Of a stretch of DNA of 64,000 nucleotides, positions 29,948 to 38,293 are shown one piece after another (position 1 is the stretch's first letter; each line of letters starts with the position of its first letter). Source of the stretch: Flavobacterium sp. KS-LB2 (GTDB lineage Bacteria > Bacteroidota > Bacteroidia > Flavobacteriales > Flavobacteriaceae); the NCBI RefSeq assembly GCF_036895565.1, contig NZ_CP145904.1, positions 930,001 through 994,000 on the forward strand. Direction: 5' to 3'. Position numbers and translations under genes: made by a program. The notes under the pieces are model-generated. The model did no database searches and was not told the DNA's origin. It worked only from the letters and a program-made list of their open reading frames with translations.

Positions 29948-31513
29948 TTATTTAGCGATATTCACGGCTCTTGTTTCACGAATTACAGTTACTTTAACTT
30001 GTCCAGGATAAGTCATTTCTGTTTGGATTTTTTGTGAGATATCAAAAGATAGGTTAGCTGCATTTTCATCAGATACTTTTTCGCTTTCTACAATTACACG
30101 AAGTTCTCTACCGGCTTGAATTGCGTAAGCATTTTTCACACCACTGAATCCGTACGCTACTTCTTCAAGATCTTTTAGACGTTGAATGTAAGAATCCAAT
30201 ACTTGTCTTCTCGCTCCTGGTCTTGCACCTGAGATTGCATCACAAACCTGAATAATTGGCGATAATAATGATTTCATTTCAATCTCATCGTGGTGAGCAC
30301 CAATAGCGTTGCAAACCTCTTCTTTTTCACCATATTTCTCCGCCCATTGCATTCCTAATAATGCGTGAGGTAAATCACTTTCAGCATCTGGAACTTTACC
30401 AATATCGTGTAATAAACCAGCTCTTTTAGCCAGTTTTACGTTTAGACCAAGTTCAGCTGCCATGATTCCACAAAGTTTAGAAACTTCACGGGAGTGTTGT
30501 AATAAATTCTGTCCGTAAGAAGAACGGTATTTCATACGTCCTACCACTTTAATCAATTCAGGATGTAAACCATGAATTCCTAAATCGATAACGGTACGTT
30601 TACCAACTTCTATAATTTCATCGTCAATTTGTTTAGCAGTTTTTGCAACTACTTCTTCAATACGAGCTGGGTGAATTCTTCCGTCAGTTACTAATTTATG
30701 TAAAGCCAAACGTGCAATTTCTCTACGTACAGGATCAAAACAAGAAAGGATAATCGCTTCTGGTGTGTCATCTACAATGATTTCTACTCCAGTTGCGGCT
30801 TCCAGTGCACGGATATTTCTACCTTCACGTCCAATGATTCTACCTTTTACGTCGTCAGATTCAATGTTAAATACCGAAACACAGTTTTCTACTGCTTCTT
30901 CTGTACCAACTCTTTGAATGGTATTGATGATGATTTTTTTAGCTTCTTGTTGTGCAGTCAATTTTGCCTCTTCAATAGTATCTTGAATATGAGACATTGC
31001 TTTGCTTTTTGCTTCCGCTTTCAATCCTTCTACTAATTGATCTTTAGCTTCTTCAGCAGATAAACCAGAGATAACTTCCAATTGTTGCAATTGACTTTTA
31101 TGCAATTTGTCAACTTCGGATTGTTTCTTATCTAGGTTTTCAATTTTAGTGGTGTATTCTAAAGTTTTAGATTCGAAATCATCATTTACTTTTTTAGCTT
31201 TTGATAATTCATTAGAAACTTGAGATTCTTTGTCACGAACTCTTTTTTCTATTTCTGCAACTTTTTTATCACGGGATAAAATAACTTGTTCGTGCTCTGA
31301 TTTTAATTCAATAAATTTCTCTTTTGCTTGAAGAATTTTATCTTTTTTTATGTTTTCAGCTTCCAGATTTGCATCTTTTAATATGGATGCTGCTTCTTTT
31401 TTTGCGTTTTTAATTAAGTTTGAAATATTGCTTTTTTCAATCAATTTGGCGATCCCAAAACCTCCCGCAATACCTATAATTCCTGAAATAATAATCGTTA
31501 ATATGTTGTCCAT
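29948..31513 (-). CDS. rny: ribonuclease Y
   Basis: A 521-residue membrane-anchored endoribonuclease that starts mRNA decay. One N-terminal membrane helix (about 3-25), then a long Lys/Glu-rich coiled coil (about 30-200), a KH RNA-binding domain (about 205-270; [20 protein letters not shown]) and an HD domain with the metal motif LLHDIGK (about 365-371). All parts are in family order and length. Its start lies just past the 3' end of the 6S RNA gene, so some rny message may come from 6S read-through. The downstream end is the terminator at 29898. Confidence 0.95.
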   Translation of the reverse strand: MDNILTIIISGIIGIAGGFGIAKLIEKSNISNLIKNAKKEAASILKDANLEAENIKKDKILQAKEKFIELKSEHEQVILSRDKKVAEIEKRVRDKESQVSNELSKAKKVNDDFESKTLEYTTKIENLDKKQSEVDKLHKSQLQQLEVISGLSAEEAKDQLVEGLKAEAKSKAMSHIQDTIEEAKLTAQQEAKKIIINTIQRVGTEEAVENCVSVFNIESDDVKGRIIGREGRNIRALEAATGVEIIVDDTPEAIILSCFDPVRREIARLALHKLVTDGRIHPARIEEVVAKTAKQIDDEIIEVGKRTVIDLGIHGLHPELIKVVGRMKYRSSYGQNLLQHSREVSKLCGIMAAELGLNVKLAKRAGLLHDIGKVPDAESDLPHALLGMQWAEKYGEKEEVCNAIGAHHDEIEMKSLLSPIIQVCDAISGARPGARRQVLDSYIQRLKDLEEVAYGFSGVKNAYAIQAGRELRVIVESEKVSDENAANLSFDISQKIQTEMTYPGQVKVTVIRETRAVNIAK

Positions 31514-31533
31514 GTTTGTTAAAATTTATATAT

Positions 31534-31694
31534 AAAAAAGCCTACATTAGATTGCTTGTATAAACTCGAAAAGACAAGTTTTGAGCTAACTCGTTGTTCA
31601 AGCTTCCAAACTGAATTGGCTTGCTATAGTAACGATGATTTGCTCATTCTAAATTGTTAGTGTTGAGTTTACCAAATATGAACTAATGTAGGCA
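31534..31694 (-). ncRNA. ssrS: 6S RNA candidate (6S-Flavo type)
   Basis: On the minus strand GCCTACATTAG (5' end) and CTAATGTAGGC (3' end) form a perfect 11-bp closing stem about 150 bases apart, followed by a T6 run. This closed rod with a terminator-like end is the layout of 6S RNA, which mimics an open promoter and binds RNA polymerase. Downstream of zapA is also the position of 6S RNA in E. coli, and a flavobacterial 6S class is known. I did not derive the full central-bubble fold. There is no open frame in the segment. It lies 25 bases past the zapA stop and 20 bases before the rny start. Confidence 0.8.
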
Positions 31695-31719
31695 GTATCT
31701 TAGTTTTTGTAAAGAACGT

Positions 31720-32013
31720 TTATTTGTCGAGATATTGATCTAAAATCGCATTGATTTTTTTAATTCTTTCGATGGTTGCTTCTCCATCTATCGCATTATC
31801 AATTTGTTTTTGTTCCGTTTGTGAGGCAAATTGTAAAGCACACATGGCTAATACATCTTGCTTGTCACGAACAGCATAATTTTCTTCAAATTGCTTGATC
31901 ATCGTATCAATTTTTTTAGAAGCGCTTCTAAGGCCTTCTTCCTGAGAGAAATCAACCGTTAACGGGTATACTCTGTCTGCAATTGATATTTTAATTTTAA
32001 GCTTTTCGTCCAT
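31720..32013 (-). CDS. zapA: cell division protein ZapA
   Basis: A 97-residue FtsZ-associated protein that bundles FtsZ filaments. Family marks are the N-terminal KIKISIADRVYPLTVDFSQE strand pair and the LRSASKKIDTMIKQFEENY helix, followed by a C-terminal coiled coil. It follows a coiled-coil gene by eight bases on the same strand and precedes the 6S RNA gene, a conserved neighbourhood. Confidence 0.9.
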   Translation of the reverse strand: MDEKLKIKISIADRVYPLTVDFSQEEGLRSASKKIDTMIKQFEENYAVRDKQDVLAMCALQFASQTEQKQIDNAIDGEATIERIKKINAILDQYLDK

Positions 32014-32021
32014 ATCTTTTA

Positions 32022-32312
32022 TTAATCTGATAGCTGTGCTATACAGTAATCAATTTCGCGAATTAATGAATTTATTTTAAGCTTCGTATCTCTTTTATTA
32101 TCGTCACTGCCTAGTAATGTATTTGCTACTTTGAGTGTTTCATACTGCGTTTTTAGCGCTTCAATCTCTTGTGACTGAGTTTGTATTATGGATGCAGTTT
32201 TTGTTAATTCGTTTTTCAAATCTTGATTATTTTTTTCCAAACCTTTCATTTTTGTAAAAAGTTTTTCAATCTTACTTTCAAGAGTATCAATAATTTCTGC
32301 AATTGCACTCAT
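32022..32312 (-). CDS. small coiled-coil protein upstream of zapA
   Basis: A 96-residue protein that is almost entirely heptad-like coiled coil (about 8-70), with Glu/Lys/Gln-rich repeats and a short C-terminal helix (INSLIREIDYCIAQLSD). No membrane segment or known enzymatic motif is present. Its stop is eight bases from the zapA start, so the two are co-translated. By size, coiled-coil character and partner it could play a ZapB-like role, linking ZapA-FtsZ to other parts, but sequence similarity to ZapB is not evident to me. Confidence 0.8.
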   Translation of the reverse strand: MSAIAEIIDTLESKIEKLFTKMKGLEKNNQDLKNELTKTASIIQTQSQEIEALKTQYETLKVANTLLGSDDNKRDTKLKINSLIREIDYCIAQLSD

Positions 32313-32486
32313 TATATATCTTATTCATTACATAATCATACAAAGTTAGTATTCCTTTTTAATTTTGCAATATTTTATTATTTTTTTTGCATTAAATTAA
32401 TTAAATATCAGTTGTACAAATGGTTACGAACCATTTTTTTTATCGCTGTTTTGAATACTTTTTTTATCTTAGCAAAAATGTAACCG

Positions 32487-34184
32487 ATGAGATTTTCTAT
32501 ATTTTTTTTATTTTTTTACACTTCTGTTTTTGCACAAGTTGACTATCCAAAAGATTATTTTAGATCTCCTTTAGATATTCCGATGCAATTATCAGGAAAT
32601 TTTGGAGAATTGAGACCCAACCATTTCCATGCCGGTTTTGATTTAAGAACGCAACAAAAAGAAGGATTGAAAGTATACGCAGTGGGCGATGGGTATGTGT
32701 CAAGAATAAAGATATCTACTTTTGGAAACGGAAAAACAATTTACATCAACCATCCTAATGGGTATACATCAGTTTATGGACATTTAAAAATGGCCAACGG
32801 TGAAATAGAAAATTACATCAAGAAAACGCATTATAAAGAGGCATCATTTGAAATTGAAATGTTCTTTAAACCTGATGAAATGGTGGTAAAAAAAGGTGAT
32901 ATCATTGCTTTTTCCGGTAATACAGGAGCTTCAGAAGGACCACATTTGCATTTTGAATTTCGGGATACCAAAACAGAGTTTATAATCAATCCGATGCTTT
33001 TTGGGTACGATAAATTTTTAAAAGATACAAAGAAACCTGTCGTTTCTGGAGTTTATGTATATCCTTTGGATTCAAAAACTACGGTTAATCATTCTAAACG
33101 TCCTTTGTTGCTTAATGTTTCGTTACAAAAAGATGGAACGTACCTTTCTGATAAAGTAGTTGCAAACGGGACAATAGGTTTTGGTATATCGGCTTATGAC
33201 ACTGACGATGTTTCGTTTAATAATAACGGAGTATATAAAGTGCAGTCCTTTTATAATGGGAAACCAAATTTCGGATATGAATTCAATACCTATTCATTTG
33301 ACGAAATGCGCTATATCAATGCGTTGATTGATTATTCTAGATATAAGAAAATGCAGCAACGGGTTCAGAAATTATTCATGAAAAACCCGTATAATCTGAG
33401 CATTATCCAAGCCGATGAAAATAAAGGAGTTTTACAGGTAACTCCAAATTTAGCATCCTTATATCGTATTGAAGTTTCGGATTTTTTTGGCAATAAAAAA
33501 ACAATAGCCATTCCTATTCAATATGATTTATTGTCTACAACTATCAGTCCTGAGCCAGTGCAATCGAACTATTTTGTCAAAGCGAATAAAGACAGCAATT
33601 TTGCTTTAGCAAATATGTCGGTTTTCTTTCCTGCGGGAACTTTTTACGAAGATTTTGATTTGAATTTTGATGTAAAAAATGATACTTTGTTTTTACACGA
33701 CGATACTGTTCCTGCCCATACTAATTTTACGGTTTCAATTGAAGATACAAAATCGACTGAAGCGCAGAGAGAGAAAATGTTCATTGGCAGAATCGAAGGA
33801 AAAAAAATAAATTACAATCCAACCTATAGAAAAGACAGCATATTCAATACAAAGGTTAAAATTTTAGGTAAATATACTTTGGTTTCAGATACTGTTGCGC
33901 CCAAAATAAGTATGCCTATACCTGTAGAGGGAAAATGGATCAGCGAGCAAAAAACAATTCAGCTTTCGATTTACGATGACGTGTCTGGCATAAAATCATA
34001 CAACGGCTATTTAAACGGAAAATGGGTTTTATTTGAATACGATAATAAGACTAGAAAATTGACTCATTATTTTAGTGATGGAATTGCTGTTGATGGTGCC
34101 AATGATTTAAAAGTTGTTGTAATAGATAATGTAGGGAATTCAACTACCTTTGAAACTCGTTTTTTTAGAAGTCAAAAAAAATAA
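32487..34184 (+). CDS. M23 family metallopeptidase
   Basis: A 565-residue secreted or periplasmic LytM-type peptidase. Signal peptide about 1-16 (ending VFAQ). The N-terminal M23 domain carries the zinc motifs HFHAGFD and HLHFEF (about residues 50 and 155) and the GNTGASEGPHLHFEFRD core. The long C-terminal part (about 190-565) is beta-rich and has no enzymatic motif; it may be an adaptor or Ig-like region. M23 enzymes cut peptidoglycan cross-links or activate envelope systems. Its stop is 12 bases before the TonB receptor gene, so the two are probably co-transcribed. Confidence 0.88.
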   Translation: MRFSIFFLFFYTSVFAQVDYPKDYFRSPLDIPMQLSGNFGELRPNHFHAGFDLRTQQKEGLKVYAVGDGYVSRIKISTFGNGKTIYINHPNGYTSVYGHLKMANGEIENYIKKTHYKEASFEIEMFFKPDEMVVKKGDIIAFSGNTGASEGPHLHFEFRDTKTEFIINPMLFGYDKFLKDTKKPVVSGVYVYPLDSKTTVNHSKRPLLLNVSLQKDGTYLSDKVVANGTIGFGISAYDTDDVSFNNNGVYKVQSFYNGKPNFGYEFNTYSFDEMRYINALIDYSRYKKMQQRVQKLFMKNPYNLSIIQADENKGVLQVTPNLASLYRIEVSDFFGNKKTIAIPIQYDLLSTTISPEPVQSNYFVKANKDSNFALANMSVFFPAGTFYEDFDLNFDVKNDTLFLHDDTVPAHTNFTVSIEDTKSTEAQREKMFIGRIEGKKINYNPTYRKDSIFNTKVKILGKYTLVSDTVAPKISMPIPVEGKWISEQKTIQLSIYDDVSGIKSYNGYLNGKWVLFEYDNKTRKLTHYFSDGIAVDGANDLKVVVIDNVGNSTTFETRFFRSQKK

Positions 34185-34196
34185 AAACCAAATCAT

Positions 34197-36668
34197 TTGA
34201 GTACTAGTAAATTAATTGTTGTTTTCTTTTTTTTCTTCGCAAGCTTATCACTATTGGCCCAAACAGCAAGGATTAAAGGAGTTATTTTAGACAAAAATAA
34301 TCAGCCTGTAGGAAACGTGAATGTTTCTTATTCCAGTATTGGTACGCAATCTAATAAAAATGGTTTTTACGAACTAAAAGTGCCTGCAAACCAAAAGGTA
34401 ACTGTCGTTTTTACACATGTCTCTTTGAAAAAAATAACGATTACTTTTTCTTTGGATTCTAATGAACAAAAAGAGTTTAATCCTGTAATGAATGATCAGG
34501 AAGAACAAATGGGTGAGGTGATTGTTACCGCAAATAACAGAAAAGTGATTCAAGGTATATCGACAATTGAACCTGAAATCATCCGAAAAATTCCTGGAGC
34601 AAATGCCGGAATTGAAAATATTTTGAAATCCTTGCCGGGTGTAAATTCTAATAACGAATTGAGTACGCAATACGCCGTGCGTGGTGGGAATTATGATGAG
34701 AATTTGGTTTATGTCAATGAAATTGAAGTCTATCGTCCGTTTCTGATTCGTTCAGGACAACAAGAAGGGTTGAGTTTCACTAATACTGATTTGGTACAAA
34801 ATGTTGATTTTTCAGCAGGAGGTTTCCAAGCGAAATTTGGAGATAAACTATCGTCTGTTTTAGATATTACGTACCGGAAACCGGTTAAATTTGGCGCAAG
34901 CCTTGAAGCGAGTTTCCTTGGAGGTAGTCTTTCTGTGGATGCTGTTTCTAAAGATAAAAAATGGTCTGCAGTTACGGGAGTTCGGTATCGTAACAATAGT
35001 CTTTTGGTAAATAGTCAAGAAACTCAAACGAATTTTACACCCTCATTTGCGGATATTCAAACGAATGTAAACTATCAGGCTTCGGCGAAATGGCAATGGA
35101 GTTTTTTAGGTAATATTTCTCAAAATAAATACCAGTACCAACCCTTAACAAGGCAAACAAATTTTGGAACCATAGACAATCCTATGGCACTGACTGTTTT
35201 TTATGAAGGTCAGGAAAAGGATGAGTACGATACGTATTTTGGCGCTATAAAAACAACGTTTAATGTTTCGGATAATTTTACGCTGAAATTTATCGGTTCT
35301 ATTTTTCATACTTTAGAGCAAGAATATTTTGATATTTTCGCCCAATACCGATTAGGCGAAGTCGATTCTAATATTGGATCTGAAACTTTTGGAGATGTAG
35401 CATTCACAAGAGGAATTGGGTCTCAGCTGAGTCATGCCAGAAACGATTTGGATGCGCTGATTGTAAACACTGAGATCAAAGGATTTCATGATTGGAAAGA
35501 AAATCAATTTGAGTGGGGAATAAAATATACGCGAGAATCGATTCGCGACCGTATAATAGAGTGGGAGGTTATTGATTCGGCGGGTTTTTCTTTAAATCCA
35601 CCTATTATTGACTTGTCTAAAAACGACCAACCGTATTCACCTTACACCGGACCGCTTGTTCCGTATCAAAATATCCGAGCGACTAATTTTAACTCCATCA
35701 ATAGGTTTTCGGGTTATGGTCAATGGAGTTTGAAAAGTACTATTGGCAGGAGTAAAGTGTGGTATAATGCAGGTGTTCGCATGCATAGTTGGGAAGTTAT
35801 GAGTGCTACTGTGGCTGGTAAATCCCAAATTTCGGTTAGTCCCAGAGCACAGTTTGCCATAAAACCAGATTGGGAGAAAGATATGGTTTTTAGACTTTCA
35901 GGAGGATTGTACCATCAGCCGCCATTTTACAGGGAATTGAGAGGTGCAGATGGAATGGTGCAACCCAATACTAAGGCGCAACAATCGGTGCATATTGTTT
36001 TTGGGAATGATTATAGTTTTAAGATGTGGGATCGTCCTTTCAAATTAGTCTCGGAGTTGTATTATAAATCACTGACTGATGTAAATACGTACACGATTGA
36101 TAATGTTCGCATTCGATATGCAGCCAATAATAATGCAACTGCTTACGCGCAAGGATTGGATGTTCGCTTAAATGGGGAATTTGTACCAGGAACAGAATCT
36201 TGGTTTAGTTTTGGTTATTTGAAAACAGAAGAAAATACAAATGATAAAGGATATATTGCTAGACCTACGGATCAAAGATTGAAATTTGGGATTTTGTTCC
36301 AAGATTATATGCCTAATATTCCAAGTATAAAATTGTACCTAAATCTAGTTTACAATACGGGATTACCAGGAGGTTCGCCATCGTATGCAGATCCTTATTT
36401 ATACCAAAACCGATTGAATGATTACCGCCGTGTGGATGTAGGTTTTTCTAAGGTTTTTATAGACAATACTGCAAATAAAGAAAACAATACGGGTTGGTTT
36501 AAAAATCTGAAAGAGTTAGCGATAGGATTAGAAATTTTCAATCTTTTTGACAATCAAAATGCCATTACAAATACTTGGGTTCGGGATGTATATTCTAAAA
36601 ATCAATATGCAATTCCTAATTATATGACCACCAGAGTTTTTAATGTGAAATTGACCGCGAAGTTATAA
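34197..36668 (+). CDS. TonB-dependent receptor with CarboxypepD-like N-domain; TTG start
   Basis: An 823-residue outer-membrane receptor. Signal peptide (about 1-22, ending LLAQ), carboxypeptidase-regulatory-like domain (about 23-105; IKGVILDKNNQPVGNVNVSY), plug (about 110-240; IPGANAGIENILKSLPGVNS, YAVRGGNYDENLVYVNEIEV) and a 22-strand type barrel ending in FNVKLTAKL. There is no ATG before the signal peptide; the only start in this position is TTG 34197, preceded by an A-rich stretch, so a TTG start is likely. The gene follows the M23 gene by 12 bases. No SusD partner is present, so it is not a polysaccharide-utilisation locus; the substrate is unknown. Confidence 0.9.
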   Translation: MSTSKLIVVFFFFFASLSLLAQTARIKGVILDKNNQPVGNVNVSYSSIGTQSNKNGFYELKVPANQKVTVVFTHVSLKKITITFSLDSNEQKEFNPVMNDQEEQMGEVIVTANNRKVIQGISTIEPEIIRKIPGANAGIENILKSLPGVNSNNELSTQYAVRGGNYDENLVYVNEIEVYRPFLIRSGQQEGLSFTNTDLVQNVDFSAGGFQAKFGDKLSSVLDITYRKPVKFGASLEASFLGGSLSVDAVSKDKKWSAVTGVRYRNNSLLVNSQETQTNFTPSFADIQTNVNYQASAKWQWSFLGNISQNKYQYQPLTRQTNFGTIDNPMALTVFYEGQEKDEYDTYFGAIKTTFNVSDNFTLKFIGSIFHTLEQEYFDIFAQYRLGEVDSNIGSETFGDVAFTRGIGSQLSHARNDLDALIVNTEIKGFHDWKENQFEWGIKYTRESIRDRIIEWEVIDSAGFSLNPPIIDLSKNDQPYSPYTGPLVPYQNIRATNFNSINRFSGYGQWSLKSTIGRSKVWYNAGVRMHSWEVMSATVAGKSQISVSPRAQFAIKPDWEKDMVFRLSGGLYHQPPFYRELRGADGMVQPNTKAQQSVHIVFGNDYSFKMWDRPFKLVSELYYKSLTDVNTYTIDNVRIRYAANNNATAYAQGLDVRLNGEFVPGTESWFSFGYLKTEENTNDKGYIARPTDQRLKFGILFQDYMPNIPSIKLYLNLVYNTGLPGGSPSYADPYLYQNRLNDYRRVDVGFSKVFIDNTANKENNTGWFKNLKELAIGLEIFNLFDNQNAITNTWVRDVYSKNQYAIPNYMTTRVFNVKLTAKL

Positions 36669-36749
36669 CTGTTAAGAATCAGTAAAGTTTAATTCAATTT
36701 TAATTCGTTAAATCAAGTATCGAATGGCGTTACCATTTTTAAAAATGAT

Positions 36750-36757
36750 TACATTTG
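36750..36757 (+). promoter_or_regulatory. -7 box (TACATTTG) for the lipoprotein gene
   Basis: Perfect TAnnTTTG, 20 bases upstream of ATG 36778. No TTG at the usual distance. Confidence 0.5.
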
Positions 36758-36777
36758 AGTTTTAATAGTACATCAAC

Positions 36778-37500
36778 ATGAAAAAAATACATATCACACT
36801 AATAGGAATAGCAATTTTGCTTTTAACCAGTTGTAAAGAGGAGGTTGAAAAACCAAAAGTTACTTATGATGGAACGAGTAAAGCAAAAGAACTAAGCAAA
36901 GCAGATTCTACTCAAATACAAATTGCTGATTTGCCACTTCAAATGGAAGGTACGGATTATTTAATTCATCCTGTTGCCGATTTAAGCATTCGTGAGAAAG
37001 GAATAAAATCGCGATATGGTTCTTCCAGCGTGAATGATTTGAGTTTTACAATATCAAACTATGGCGAATTTGAAATTACCGGTTTTTTGCAGAATTTGAA
37101 ATTTCAAAAGGTAGATTCGGATTCGATTAGAAAATTAACTGACAAACCAGTTTTGATTCAAACAGCTACCTATTTAAAGTCGGTTGCAGATAAAACTAAC
37201 AACCAGATCATGGTGTACACGATGGTGGATATGGATACCAATAAAGATGGAAAACTAGATACAAGCGATATCAAAGCGCTTTATTTAAGCGAAATTAGTG
37301 GCGAAAAATTTACCAAGATATCTTCTGATTTTCAGGAATTAATTGATTGGAAATTGATTGGGTCTAATAATCGTTTGTACTATAGAACGGTTGAGGATAC
37401 TAATAAAAACGGTGAGTTTGATAAGAAGGATGTAGTGAATTATTACTATATCGATTTGTCAAAAAAGGAATGGAAAATAATTGGTTACGAGCCAGTTTAG
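36778..37500 (+). CDS. lipoprotein with two EF-hand-like loops
   Basis: A 240-residue lipoprotein: hydrophobic leader ending in the lipobox LLTSC (Cys19). The residues after Cys are KEEVEK, which do not argue for retention in one membrane. The mature part includes two Asp-rich loops, DMDTNKDGKLDTSD (about 152-165) and DTNKNGEFDKKD (about 207-218), that resemble calcium-binding EF-hand or dockerin loops. I do not recognise the family. It has its own -7 box and does not seem to belong to the TonB receptor operon. Confidence 0.8.
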   Translation: MKKIHITLIGIAILLLTSCKEEVEKPKVTYDGTSKAKELSKADSTQIQIADLPLQMEGTDYLIHPVADLSIREKGIKSRYGSSSVNDLSFTISNYGEFEITGFLQNLKFQKVDSDSIRKLTDKPVLIQTATYLKSVADKTNNQIMVYTMVDMDTNKDGKLDTSDIKALYLSEISGEKFTKISSDFQELIDWKLIGSNNRLYYRTVEDTNKNGEFDKKDVVNYYYIDLSKKEWKIIGYEPV

Positions 37501-37511
37501 TAGTGCTAATT

Positions 37512-38213
37512 CTAAATCAAGATATCACTTTCTAAGTCTGATTTTTCAATAGTGAAATTAAATCCCAATTGTTTTACTAATTGAATCACAAGGTTCTTAT
37601 ACCAGTTTTCTGACTTGGGATGAATGTATATTTTTTCAATTAACTGATTGATATTCACATTAATTTTCAGTCCCTCATTGATTTTTATATCGCTTTCGCC
37701 AATGTCAGTGATAATGCGCACTTCGCCTTCATATTGAAAGCTTTTTCGTTTGAATAAAAAAGGAAAAAACAAATCATCAAAAGGAATGTGTTCTTTTTTA
37801 TAATCGATGTAATTGACTTCCCCGATATACTGCTCAAAATTAGTTTCTGTAACAAGCGATTGTTGTAATCGACCAATTGTGGATTGAATCGCTAGGCCTT
37901 CGCTGTTTTGCGTGAAAATCTGCCACATGGCAAACGATTCGTATTCATTGATGTGCCAACTGCTAATCGCTACTTTTTCTCGATGTGTTTTGTAATACTT
38001 TAAAAAGTCAGGATTGTCAATAGAAAGTTTTTTTATTTCCTCAAATGTAGGTTCGCTAAAAGTCCCTTCGTATTGATCTTCGAATTTATCGGATCGTGAC
38101 ATGAATAATTTTTCGGACATCAATAAATCTAAGAATTTAGATAAATCCAGATATTTCCAAACAATAGTGTTTGGGTCTTCAGGTAGTTTTATAGTAGGAT
38201 TATTGATGTACAT
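37512..38213 (-). CDS. DUF2971 domain protein
   Basis: A 233-residue soluble protein of the DUF2971 group. Marks are the N-terminal VWKYLDLSKFLDLLMSEKLF, the SRSDKFEDQYEGTFSE segment, ISSWHINEYESFAMWQIF and the CIS of WEGEVRII type (here YEGEVRII). Its function is unknown; family members are widespread, often in accessory positions. It converges on the lipoprotein gene (11-base gap) and is followed upstream on its strand by the ABC transporter gene after a roughly 80-base gap toward higher coordinates. Confidence 0.82.
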   Translation of the reverse strand: MYINNPTIKLPEDPNTIVWKYLDLSKFLDLLMSEKLFMSRSDKFEDQYEGTFSEPTFEEIKKLSIDNPDFLKYYKTHREKVAISSWHINEYESFAMWQIFTQNSEGLAIQSTIGRLQQSLVTETNFEQYIGEVNYIDYKKEHIPFDDLFFPFLFKRKSFQYEGEVRIITDIGESDIKINEGLKINVNINQLIEKIYIHPKSENWYKNLVIQLVKQLGFNFTIEKSDLESDILI

Positions 38214-38293
38214 TTTTTAGGTTTAAAAAATTAAAAATAAAAGTATTCAAAGATTTTCACTAAAAAAAAATCAAAATTCTTAATCTACAATCT

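Noticed and set aside
32223..32483. 86-codon frame before the M23 gene
   Set aside because: Phe/Tyr/Ile-rich low-complexity product overlapping the coiled-coil gene and its upstream AT-rich DNA.
34197..36668. Polysaccharide-utilisation locus (SusC-like receptor)
   Set aside because: No SusD-like lipoprotein, glycoside hydrolase or regulator nearby; the neighbour is an M23 peptidase.
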